NCBI RefSeq assembly: GCF_010915725.1
Contig: NZ_JAAIJR010000010.1
Location: forward strand, 1-64,000
DNA length: 64,000 nucleotides
Direction: 5' to 3'
From: Thiorhodococcus mannitoliphagus
Lineage (GTDB): Bacteria > Pseudomonadota > Gammaproteobacteria > Chromatiales > Chromatiaceae
Shown: positions 57,605 through 64,000 of the stretch, piece after piece
Layout: every line of letters begins with the position of its first letter
How positions within the stretch are numbered: the first letter of the stretch is position 1
Notes under the pieces: generated by a model
Database searches by the model: none
Seen by the model: the letters and a program-made list of their open reading frames with translations, nothing else
What the model was told of the DNA's origin: nothing
Position numbers and translations under genes: made by a program

Positions 57605-57997
57605 TCAAGCAGGCGCAAGGGCGTCACGGACCCGTTCCATCCGTCCCTTGACCTCCGAGGCGAGTTCGGCGACCTCGGGCCTGCCCACCAGTTGCAGAAC
57701 TGACTCAGGATCCATGAAGGCGACAACGATGGTGCCGTCGGCCTCTTCGCGCACGACCACATTGCAGGGCAGCAGCAGCCCGATGTCGGGCTCCGCCTCC
57801 AGTGCCCGATTGGCCAGCGGAGGATTGCAGGCACCGAGGATGCGGTAGGGCCGCTTCTCGACGCCCAGTTTTGCCTTCAGCGTGGCCTGGACGTCGATGT
57901 CGCTCAGGACGCCGAAACCCTCGCCCTTCAGGGCTGCGGTGACGCGGCCGACGGCCTCATCGAAGGGAATCTTCAGTGTTGTGGAAAATCCGTACAT
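57605..57997 (-). CDS. DUF302 protein
   Basis: A 130-residue protein: [71 protein letters not shown]. This is the DUF302 layout, a small alpha/beta fold with conserved Cys in LLPCNV and GACNPP; the function is unknown, although members often accompany thiol or metal systems. The start ATG at 57995-57997 has AGAGGAG upstream; an in-frame TTG nine bases earlier is less likely. It lies beside the dead copA. Confidence 0.85.
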   Translation of the reverse strand: MYGFSTTLKIPFDEAVGRVTAALKGEGFGVLSDIDVQATLKAKLGVEKRPYRILGACNPPLANRALEAEPDIGLLLPCNVVVREEADGTIVVAFMDPESVLQLVGRPEVAELASEVKGRMERVRDALAPA

Positions 57998-58186
57998 CGT
58001 ATGCAACTCCTCTGTCGGTTGTGAAATAGGACGCCGCTATTCGGTCGACGCAGGTTGAGGCGGGGAGGGTGGGTGGTCAAGGGTCATGCCGTGATGATCT
58101 GCATTGATCTACATCCTGCAGACCGGACCAGTCAGCCGGCGCTGACGTCATTCGCCTGTCGTGCATGTCGATCTCTGGATCCTCAT

Positions 58187-58248
58187 AGGGCTCTGAGAAA
58201 GAGGGCTCTGAGAAAAAGGGTTCTGAGAAAAACAGACTGATGAGAAAA
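58187..58248. repeat. Three and a part copies of a 15-bp tandem repeat
   Basis: AGGGCTCTGAGAAAG, AGGGCTCTGAGAAAA and AGGGTTCTGAGAAAA follow each other, with a degenerate fourth unit ending at 58248. The tract lies between the MscS-BON gene stop and the DUF302 gene. It may form part of the 3' untranslated region of the MscS-BON mRNA. No gene occupies 57998-58287. Confidence 0.75.
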
Positions 58249-58287
58249 AAGTGTCCTGGGAAAATCGCCGGTTCTGCTCTGCAGTCT

Positions 58288-59727
58288 TTATAGTTCGCGG
58301 GCGGCGTCCGCGCTCAACAAATTGTCCGCGGCGTCGTTGGCTCCGCTGGCCTTGACCTTGTCCTCGATCGTGTGGTCCACGGACACGTCCCCGGTGGCGA
58401 CGGGATCGACAGCGTCGGCAGTGCGTCGCACCTCCGGCCGGCGCTCGGCGCATACCCCGGCGTCACGATCTGCGTTCGCCGCGGTGACCGAGCCGGCGTC
58501 GAACAGCCGTACCTTGTAGACCGGCTCCGGCATCACGATACCGGCACGGTCGAAGGCGGATTTCACCGCGCGGATCGCCTCGCTGCGGACTTTGAGGAAG
58601 TCGACCTGCAGCTGATCGATCCACGCATAACAGCGCAAAATCACATTGGAATCGCCCAGCGATTGTACGACGACGAGCGGTTTTGGATCCTGTAGCACGC
58701 CCGTCACCGCCAGCAGTGTGTTCAAGGCCAGCGATTGCGCCGCGGGCAGCTCTTGATCCGTGTCGACACCCACATCGAATTCGAAGCGGCGCTCCCGATT
58801 GCGGGTGTAGTTGACGATCACGGCCTTGAACACTGTCGCGTTCGGAATGCGAACGTGGTTGCCATCCGGAGACAGCAGGATCGTTGCACGCGAGGTCAGC
58901 TTGATCACGCTGCCTTGATGACCGTCGATATCGACGAAATCGCTGACCTCGAAGGGGTTGCGCAAGCTCAGCAGGATACTGGCGATATAATTTTCGACGG
59001 TGTCGCGCACCGCGAAGCCGACCGCTAAGCCGATGATCCCGGCCGCGCCAAGGATGGTGCCCAGCAACGCGGTTGCATCGAGCAGACTCAGCGCCATCAC
59101 CAGCCCCGCGATCACAAAGGACACATGCGTGAGCTGTCCGAGCAAGTGGGCGATGAAGTGATTTGGCGCGATGCGTCGAAACACCCCCTGACGGGCCGCC
59201 AGCCATCGACCGGTGATCCAAAACAGCGCAAGGATGACGAGTGCGAGCAGAAACAGCGGCAAGCCGACCAAGACCTGCTGGGCGAGCCTGACGATCTTGG
59301 CCCACATCGCCCGCAGCCGTGGTTGCAGCTCACGGTTGACGCTGATGGTGTTCTCGACCTTCACGACGCCTTCGACTTTACGGGCAAACGCCAGCGCCAT
59401 TGTCTCCGTCGCGGCCGATTCGACTTCGCCACTCAGGAACACGATTCCGCCGGAAACCCTGACCGACAACCCTTTCAATCCCTGGATCTCCGCGTAAATG
59501 ACCTGCAGCCGCTTACGGATTTTCGCGTCGTCCTTCTCGGAGGTGCCCGCGGAGATCACCTGTTCGCTCGCTGTTGCCGCCTCTTCCTGCTTTCCAGTCA
59601 GCAAGTCGGTCAACTCGTCCGCTCGCGGTGAAGCGGCGATCAGGAGCCAGCCTGAAATCAAACCGACAACCAAGAGCCGGTATCCGATCATCGGAATCCA
59701 TCCGTGCGGAACCTCGCCTTTGTGCAT
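58288..59727 (-). CDS. BON-domain MscS-type mechanosensitive channel
   Basis: A 479-residue membrane protein. A signal-like N-terminal helix (LLVVGLISGWLLIA) precedes a BON domain (about 65-133: RLQVIYAEIQGLKGLSVRVS, VFLSGEVESAATETMALAFA), a periplasmic lipid-binding fold. Three helices follow, then the MscS pore region ILGAAGIIGLAVGFAVRDTV and the beta domain LRNPFEVSDFVDIDGHQGSV. The C-terminal 60 residues are polar and variable. Fusion of BON to a mechanosensitive channel suggests membrane or cell-wall attachment. The ATG at 59725-59727 has GAGG 7 bases upstream. It works with the MscK-like channel in osmotic down-shock. Confidence 0.9.
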   Translation of the reverse strand: MHKGEVPHGWIPMIGYRLLVVGLISGWLLIAASPRADELTDLLTGKQEEAATASEQVISAGTSEKDDAKIRKRLQVIYAEIQGLKGLSVRVSGGIVFLSGEVESAATETMALAFARKVEGVVKVENTISVNRELQPRLRAMWAKIVRLAQQVLVGLPLFLLALVILALFWITGRWLAARQGVFRRIAPNHFIAHLLGQLTHVSFVIAGLVMALSLLDATALLGTILGAAGIIGLAVGFAVRDTVENYIASILLSLRNPFEVSDFVDIDGHQGSVIKLTSRATILLSPDGNHVRIPNATVFKAVIVNYTRNRERRFEFDVGVDTDQELPAAQSLALNTLLAVTGVLQDPKPLVVVQSLGDSNVILRCYAWIDQLQVDFLKVRSEAIRAVKSAFDRAGIVMPEPVYKVRLFDAGSVTAANADRDAGVCAERRPEVRRTADAVDPVATGDVSVDHTIEDKVKASGANDAADNLLSADAAREL

Positions 59728-59769
59728 GCTGAACCTCGCTACCAGACACCCGGCCCAAACAGAACCGCA

Positions 59770-60762
59770 TCAGCGGGTCGGTGGCGACATGAATTCCGGT
59801 CCCACGGGATCCGTCACATGCGCTCGAACAATCTGCTCGATGCTGTGGAGCGCCTCGCGGTCGAGGCTCCAGCCGTCGATGATGTTGACCGGGTCCATCT
59901 GATCGGGCCGACGTCCGCCCCAGAGGGCGACGCTGTGGCCGGGCTGGTCGAGTAGCCAGCGCAGGGCCAGCGCCATGACGTCCTTGTCGTAGTGCTCCCG
60001 GGCGAAACGGTCGAGCGCCGCGACCGCCGCCAGGTACTGATCGAAGCGCGGCTGCTGAAATTTCGGATCGCTCCGGCGCAGATCGTCGCCGTCGAATTGC
60101 CGCTCGCGCGTCATATGCCCGCTGAGCAGTCCGCGGCAGAGGGCGCCATAGGTCAGGGTGCCGATGCCGTGGCGCGCACAATAGGGCAGCACGGCATCGC
60201 CCGCCTCGCGCTCGAAGAGGTTGTAGGGCGGTTGATTCGCGTGCAGTGGGGCGACCGCGCGGAAGGCGTCCATCTGCTCCGGAGAGAAATTCGAGACGCC
60301 AATCGCGCGGATCTTGCCCGCTCGGAAGAGGTCGTCCATGGCGCGCGCGGTTTCCTCCATCGGCGTTTTCGGGTCCGGCCAATGGATCTGATAGAGGTCG
60401 ATGCGGTCGGTGCCTAGGCGGCGCAGCGAGTCCTCAACCTCGCGCTCGATGCGCGCACGCGTCGCCTCGCGCCAGACCTTGGTCTCGTCGTCGGACCAGT
60501 TCAGCGCGCATTTGGTCGCCAGCACCACCTGCTCGCGCAGTCCGTGGCGAGCGATAGCCTTGCCGAGGATCTCCTCGGAGCGGCCCATGCCATAGACCGG
60601 CGCCGTGTCGATCAAGGTCACGCCGAGCTCGACGGCATGGCGGATGGTTTCGATTGAGGTCTCCTCGTCCGTGCCGCCCCACATCCAGCCGCCTATGGCC
60701 CAGGTGCCTAGTCCGATTCGGGAGACGTTCAAATCACTGCTGCCTAGGTTGGTGTATTCCAT
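59770..60762 (-). CDS. Aldo/keto reductase
   Basis: A 330-residue soluble NADPH-dependent oxidoreductase. The catalytic tetrad residues are in LIDTAPVYGMGRSEE (Asp, Tyr), LATKCALNW (Lys) and YQIHWPD (His). The barrel end has VALWGGRRPDQM for cofactor contact. It belongs to the family that includes YajO/IolS-type reductases; the natural substrate is unknown. The ATG at 60760-60762 follows GCAGGAGCAATC. It is separated from the CDF gene by 79 bp on the same strand. Confidence 0.88.
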   Translation of the reverse strand: MEYTNLGSSDLNVSRIGLGTWAIGGWMWGGTDEETSIETIRHAVELGVTLIDTAPVYGMGRSEEILGKAIARHGLREQVVLATKCALNWSDDETKVWREATRARIEREVEDSLRRLGTDRIDLYQIHWPDPKTPMEETARAMDDLFRAGKIRAIGVSNFSPEQMDAFRAVAPLHANQPPYNLFEREAGDAVLPYCARHGIGTLTYGALCRGLLSGHMTRERQFDGDDLRRSDPKFQQPRFDQYLAAVAALDRFAREHYDKDVMALALRWLLDQPGHSVALWGGRRPDQMDPVNIIDGWSLDREALHSIEQIVRAHVTDPVGPEFMSPPTR

Positions 60763-60841
60763 GATTGCTCCTGCGTGCAAATGAGTGTTGGGTCAAATGG
60801 GTGTTGGTTTCGGAACATCGCCTCGAGGATGCAGCCTCGAT

Positions 60842-61807
60842 TCACCCTGATTGCGCGGTTGCCCGGTCCTGGTCCCGACGCAATGACTCGGCCTCAATGA
60901 AGATGCGCTTGATCTCCGGATGGCGTTCCCGGATGCCGCGCTCCAGCCGGTCCACCACGCCCATGATCGTCTCCGACGACAGGCCGGAGCGGAACCGGAC
61001 ATCTAGATTGAGAAGCACGTCATCGGGGCCAAAATGCATGGTCAGCGGACGACCGGCCTCGACCACGTCCGCGTCCTCGCGGGCGATCTGGCGAATACTC
61101 TCGGTCACCTGTGGATCCGCCGCTTCGCCGATCAACAAGCTGCGGCTCTCGTAAGCGAGGAGTAGCGCGACGCTGGACAGGGTCACGCCAATCATCATGG
61201 AGGCAATGCCATCCCACACCGCATTGCCCGTTATCTCAGTGAGATAGACACCGATCAGGGCGAATAGCAGACCCAGCAGCGCGGCGGAGTCCTCAAAGAT
61301 CACGGTGACCGTGGTCGGATCCTTGGCGGCGCGTAGCGCCCGCCAGAGGCGCTTGTCCTTGACCGAGGGCAGGAATTCCCTGAGCGCGATTGTCCAGGAG
61401 ATGCCCTCGGCGATCAGCGCGATCCCGATCACCGCATAGTTCCAGATGACATTGCCGCGCCCCTCCGGGGCATGACCGGTGACGTGGGTCACACCCTCGA
61501 AGAAGGTCAGCCCGCCGCCGATGCCGAAGAGCGCGACGGCGACGATGAGACTCCAGAAGTAGAGTTCCTTGCCATATCCGAAGGGATGCGCCTGGTCTGG
61601 CTTGCGCGTGGCGTTTTTCATGCCGAGGAGGAGCAACCCCTCGTTAGCAGTGTCCACCAGCGAATGGATGCACTCCGAAAACATCGCCGAGCTGCCGGTG
61701 TAGAGAGCCGCGACGCCCTTGGCGACCGCGATCACTCCATTCGCCGCCATGGCGCCATAGACGGCGATTGGTATTTTCTGTTTGTCCGCAACAGCTGACG
61801 CGCTCAT
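60842..61807 (-). CDS. Cation diffusion facilitator (SLC30A9-like)
   Basis: A 321-residue transporter with six helices and a C-terminal cytoplasmic domain. Metal-site candidates are HSLVDTANEGLLLLG (helix 2, His and Asp) and FEDSAALLGLLFAL (helix 5, Glu-Asp instead of the usual His-Asp), and HPFGYGKELYFW follows helix 2. The ED pair places it near the ZnT9/SLC30A9 branch rather than FieF, so the metal (Zn2+, Mn2+ or other) cannot be fixed. It works by proton antiport. The ATG at 61805-61807 follows GAGGAAAAGACC. Confidence 0.88.
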   Translation of the reverse strand: MSASAVADKQKIPIAVYGAMAANGVIAVAKGVAALYTGSSAMFSECIHSLVDTANEGLLLLGMKNATRKPDQAHPFGYGKELYFWSLIVAVALFGIGGGLTFFEGVTHVTGHAPEGRGNVIWNYAVIGIALIAEGISWTIALREFLPSVKDKRLWRALRAAKDPTTVTVIFEDSAALLGLLFALIGVYLTEITGNAVWDGIASMMIGVTLSSVALLLAYESRSLLIGEAADPQVTESIRQIAREDADVVEAGRPLTMHFGPDDVLLNLDVRFRSGLSSETIMGVVDRLERGIRERHPEIKRIFIEAESLRRDQDRATAQSG

Positions 61808-62204
61808 GGTCTTTTCCTCGTTGGGTGTCGGCGGGGTGCGGTCCCTTGATTCCAGAAAGCGCGGGCGAACCCGCAAGGTGACTGTTGGAGACGGCCCCGA
61901 CGAATCGCAATCAGCAAATTGCGCGCCGTAGACTTGGTTTAGCACGACGGGAGGGAAAGGTCATCGGTGTTCAGCCGTCGTGGAGCTTGTGCATGGGTTT
62001 GGTAGCGGTTGATAACAACCGGCGCCCTGGTGCCTTTGCACTGATTGACGGAGGCTCGACCCGATGCGGGAACGAAAAGAGTGCGGGCCTCTGCGGCGAG
62101 GAAACGAACGAAGTCTCGAAGCGCCAGGGTCTGCGGTCGCTACAGCTTTTTAACGACTTCGCCGGATGCCAGCCCTGGTCAGCCATTCTAGGGCTGAATG
62201 CATG
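61808..62204. other. Intergenic interval before dif
   Basis: No gene is supported. GGTTGATAACAACC at 62007-62020 is a near-copy of the palindrome at 52850. CAGCCCT and AGGGCTG (62170-62195) form a small hairpin just before dif. The interval should contain the promoter of the CDF gene. Confidence 0.4.
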
Positions 62205-62232
62205 ACTTTACATAATATACATTATGCGCAAT
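62205..62232 (-). other. dif: dif chromosome-dimer-resolution site (XerC/XerD)
   Basis: On the minus strand the 28 bp read ATTGCGCATAA (XerC arm), TGTATA (centre) and TTATGTAAAGT (XerD arm). The Escherichia coli site is GGTGCGCATAA, TGTATA and TTATGTTAAAT: the centre is identical, the XerC arm differs at two outer bases and the XerD arm at two. This degree of match over 28 bp is not expected by chance. dif lies in the replication terminus, where FtsK activates XerCD. Sequence to the right appears to be phage-like. Confidence 0.88.
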
Positions 62233-62323
62233 CAACGAGGCGACTCAGGAGGAGCTGAGCCCAGCGTCGGCACGGCCTGGGGCTGAATCTGACGGGTCCA
62301 CGGCGGCTGACCCTGCGGTCAAA

Positions 62324-62824
62324 GTGACCGCTTCCCATTGCTGCGCGGATTCCTGGGATGAATGCCTAGATTCCGAGCTGCTTGCCCAAGGGTTCGCGGC
62401 CGATCCCAGCACGTTGCGCGCACTTCAGCGCGCCTGCCGGTTCACGACAGAACAAGCAGCCAAGGCCTGCCTGGTGTCCCCAAGGACCTATCGGCGTTGG
62501 CTCTCCAGCGGGAATCCGGATCCCACGGCCGTGCGTCTGCTCGCCATCCTCGCCGGCTTCGTGCCGTGGTCCGGCTGGGATGGCTGGGAGATGCATAACG
62601 GCTACCTCTTCCCGCCAGGCTACCAGCGCGGCGGCATCCCTCCGGGCGAGTTCTTCGCCTTGGTCTTCTATCGTCAGCAGGTCTCGGCTTACCAGGAGAG
62701 CAACGCGAAGCTGCGCGTGGAACTCCAGGCGCTTAAGGATGAGTGCGAACGGTTACGGGTCTGCGGCCGCGCGTTGCGTGCGCAGCTCGATCTGACGCGC
62801 GCCAAGGGGTCGGCGCATGGGTGA
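62324..62824 (+). CDS. DUF3653-like phage protein
   Basis: A 166-residue protein from a GTG at 62324 (no clear ribosome-binding site). A helix-turn-helix-like segment LRALQRACRFTTEQAAKACL, then VSPRTYRRWLSSGNPDPTAV, is followed by ILAGFVPWSGWDGWEMHNGY and LFPPGYQRGGIPPGEFFALV. The Trp-rich 'WDGW...G.LFPPGY' region resembles DUF3653-type proteins encoded by Xanthomonas filamentous phages, which integrate at dif. The C-terminus (QESNAKLRVELQALKDECER) is a coiled coil. A regulatory role is likely. Placement 92 bp from dif supports a phage origin. Confidence 0.6.
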   Translation: MTASHCCADSWDECLDSELLAQGFAADPSTLRALQRACRFTTEQAAKACLVSPRTYRRWLSSGNPDPTAVRLLAILAGFVPWSGWDGWEMHNGYLFPPGYQRGGIPPGEFFALVFYRQQVSAYQESNAKLRVELQALKDECERLRVCGRALRAQLDLTRAKGSAHG

Positions 62825-62841
62825 GGCGTTGGCGGTCCTGC

Positions 62842-62870
62842 ATGTGCAGGAGCATGTAGCACCTGCACAT
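62842..62870. promoter_or_regulatory. Perfect 9-bp hairpin between phage-like genes
   Basis: ATGTGCAGG and CCTGCACAT pair around an 11-nt loop, 10 bp before the GTG of the next small gene. It could be a translational operator or a weak terminator. Confidence 0.45.
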
Positions 62871-62880
62871 AGTGCCACGG

Positions 62881-63045
62881 GTGTCGGATCGACGTGGCTG
62901 GGCAAACTGGTTTGAGTGGTTGCGCCAGGAGGGTGAGCGTGGCGAGAAGCTGGCCAAATTGCTTGGTCTGAATATGAATAGACTGATGTCGGCGGGGGTT
63001 CCTTCGCAAATGGGGTTTAAGCGTTGGTCTAAAACTTATGGATGA
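62881..63045 (+). CDS. Tiny basic phage-like protein
   Basis: A 54-residue protein from a GTG: SDRRGWANWFEWLRQEGERG, EKLAKLLGLNMNRLMSAGVP, ending MGFKRWSKTYG. It is basic, Trp-rich and helical, and its last 8 bases overlap the next gene, the packing expected for small phage genes. I do not recognise a family. Confidence 0.45.
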   Translation: MSDRRGWANWFEWLRQEGERGEKLAKLLGLNMNRLMSAGVPSQMGFKRWSKTYG

Positions 63046-63268
63046 AAGCTTAGAACTTGAGTGCGTCGAGTGTGGGCGTGTCGTGTATCGGCGGCGTAGT
63101 CGGTCGCTCAGTGATGGTTTTTCTGTTGTCGCGGGCGTTTGCGAGTGCGGGGCACCTGCTCTATTGGTCCAAGCTCCCGAGCGGTTCGGGTCGCTTGTTG
63201 TTCTTCTGATCTTGGTCGCCTCTGCTGCTTTCAATCTTGCTGGCGAGCTTCGGATGTCTTCTCACTGA
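63038..63268 (+). CDS. Small zinc-ribbon-like membrane protein
   Basis: A 76-residue protein: four Cys in CVEC and a later CEC (residues 9-12, 35-37) suggest a partial zinc ribbon, and a hydrophobic helix LVVLLILVASAAFNLA near the C-terminus suggests membrane insertion. It starts within the preceding gene. It could be a minor virion or assembly protein of a filamentous phage; no direct match is known to me. Confidence 0.5.
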   Translation: MDESLELECVECGRVVYRRRSRSLSDGFSVVAGVCECGAPALLVQAPERFGSLVVLLILVASAAFNLAGELRMSSH

Positions 63269-63326
63269 GCTTCCTCGTTGATGTGTCACAGTAAAACGGA
63301 CAAGGGGCTCCTGGAGGGCCATCAAT

Positions 63327-63405
63327 CCTGTACTCGGTTGGAGTCAACCGAGGGGTCCAGGTTTGCTACTGAGGCCGCTCGGGTGATCTGTCAGCCGAGT
63401 ACAGG
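63327..63405. repeat. 11-bp inverted repeat with an inner hairpin
   Basis: CCTGTACTCGG (63327-63337) and CCGAGTACAGG (63395-63405) are exact inverse copies. Inside the left arm a second stem CGGTTG-GAGT-CAACCG (63335-63350) can form instead, so two structures compete. This arrangement suits an origin of single-strand replication or a packaging signal. Confidence 0.55.
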
Positions 63406-63898
63406 CCATGGATGGTCTTCTCGTCCGAAGCTGAGCCCAAGCCCCCTCTCCGCCTGAAAGCCCCCCCTCCTCGCAATCCTGGAGCGGCACGGGCGCGGGT
63501 GCGGATAAGTGTTGTCGTCGGCATCGCTCTTAGCTGCCGGATCACGACGGGCCGCCCCTCCTGGCCCGTCAGGGATGACGGGGCCACGCGCCAACGTCTC
63601 TTGCACTCTGCCACTCTTCGAGGGTCAGGGAAGGCCGAGGGCTCTTGCACGGCCTCTTGGGTCGCTCGGCGCTTCCGAGCCCGTCCCTCTTCTAACGGTT
63701 TCCCGTTGCGCTTCGGCGCCTTCCTGTCCATGTGGCTTTCTCAGGGCCTGTGAGCCGCGCGCGCCTGTCGGAGCTTGCGGAGACTGCGCGCGCGGCGCGC
63801 GGGCTCTGAGAGCGTCACGGAACGGGAGAGGGCAAGCATCCGGTTTCCGGTTGCGATGGGTTGGCGCTTGGTGGCGCGGTGGCGAAGCCCCGCGCTTA

Positions 63899-63964
63899 TA
63901 CGTGCGGCTCTGCCGCACCGAGCGACTCCTGGCGCTCGATACGTGCGGCTCTGCCGCACCGAGC
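63899..63964. repeat. Two identical 25-bp copies of a hairpin unit
   Basis: TACGTGCGGCTCTGCCGCAC followed by CGAGC is present at 63899-63923 and 63940-63964 without a mismatch, 16 bp apart. Each contains GTGCGGC-TCT-GCCGCAC, a 7-bp stem with a 3-nt loop. Identity suggests recent duplication or selection, for example as a binding-site pair. Confidence 0.75.
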
Positions 63965-64000
63965 TGCCAGTCATTCGGGGGATGCGTGCACCAAGGGCCG

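Larger units (their letters stand above)
62233..64000 (+). mobile_element. Probable filamentous prophage or dif-linked element (left part)
   Basis: Immediately to the right of dif lie a DUF3653-like gene, one tiny basic gene and a zinc-ribbon membrane protein, all on the plus strand and tightly packed. About 730 bp of hairpin-rich noncoding DNA follows. This is the pattern of dif-integrating filamentous phages (IMEX). Replication, Zot-like and coat genes are not inside the window and should be beyond 64000 if the reading is correct. A second dif-like site is expected at the other end. Confidence 0.45.
63269..64000. other. Hairpin-rich noncoding DNA at the right end
   Basis: No open frame here looks like a protein. 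The tract holds a long inverted repeat (63327-63405) and two copies of a 25-bp hairpin unit (63899-63964), and it ends at the window edge. In a filamentous phage this could be the intergenic region with replication and packaging signals. Confidence 0.4.

Noticed and set aside
62817-62915. 32-codon frame overlapping the end of the DUF3653-like gene
   Set aside because: It overlaps both the hairpin and the next gene start and has no protein-like composition.

Overview
The window looks like chromosomal DNA of a GC-rich gammaproteobacterium, most probably a purple sulfur bacterium of the Chromatiaceae or a close relative. The support is indirect: an Escherichia-type dif site, an accessory Na+-type N-ATPase operon, many c-di-GMP and chemosensory proteins, a haem-binding chemoreceptor and a secreted Gly/Tyr/Met-repeat protein. 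There is no rRNA and no tRNA that I can see, so the assignment is an inference.

Layout. 1-8.9 kb: an IS256-type transposase cut by the window edge next to a 5'-truncated glycosyltransferase, a SulP-STAS-cNMP transporter, a second glycosyltransferase, a small multidrug resistance (Gdx-like) exporter, a decayed mscS, a CPA1 antiporter and an uncharacterised protein. 9-18 kb (minus strand): a complete N-ATPase operon in the order atpD-C-Q-R-B-E-F-A-G, interrupted twice: by a four-helix-bundle gene bracketed by 9-nt repeat arrays between atpF and atpA, and by a DUF2254 membrane protein overlapping both atpA and atpG. A Gly/Met/Tyr-repeat secreted protein precedes atpD. 18.6-30 kb: a secreted metallophosphatase, a stand-alone CheB, a 1,743-residue CHASE/PAS/GAF hybrid kinase, a frameshifted BLUF photoreceptor, a dihaem chemoreceptor and a truncated [NiFe]-hydrogenase large subunit. 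30-39 kb: two c-di-GMP modules, one with a family 3 solute-binding protein and one with a FIST sensor whose Shine-Dalgarno directly follows a perfect 16-bp hairpin.

39.8-47 kb: mgtE, then a gene graveyard (collapsed glpK/glpD/glpF, a MITE-like copy), a CaCA exchanger, and a diacylglycerol-kinase/metallophosphoesterase pair. 47-62 kb: an osmotic and ion cluster (MscK-like channel, BCCT transporter, glycine-betaine binding protein, MscS-BON channel, CDF transporter) mixed with a Ser-to-Thr trypsin-like protein, a DUF302 protein, an aldo-keto reductase and remnants of copA, gpmA and a CheR-type protein. 62.2 kb: a dif site (chromosome terminus) followed immediately by small phage-like genes and hairpin-rich noncoding DNA, best read as the start of a filamentous prophage that used XerCD.

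Themes. Intact genes are dominated by ion homeostasis and osmoprotection and by signal transduction. Remnants of at least eight genes plus an integrase tail are scattered between them, as expected of a fast-evolving terminus region. The most unusual structures are the two interruptions of the N-ATPase operon with their repeat arrays, and the dif-linked element at the right end.
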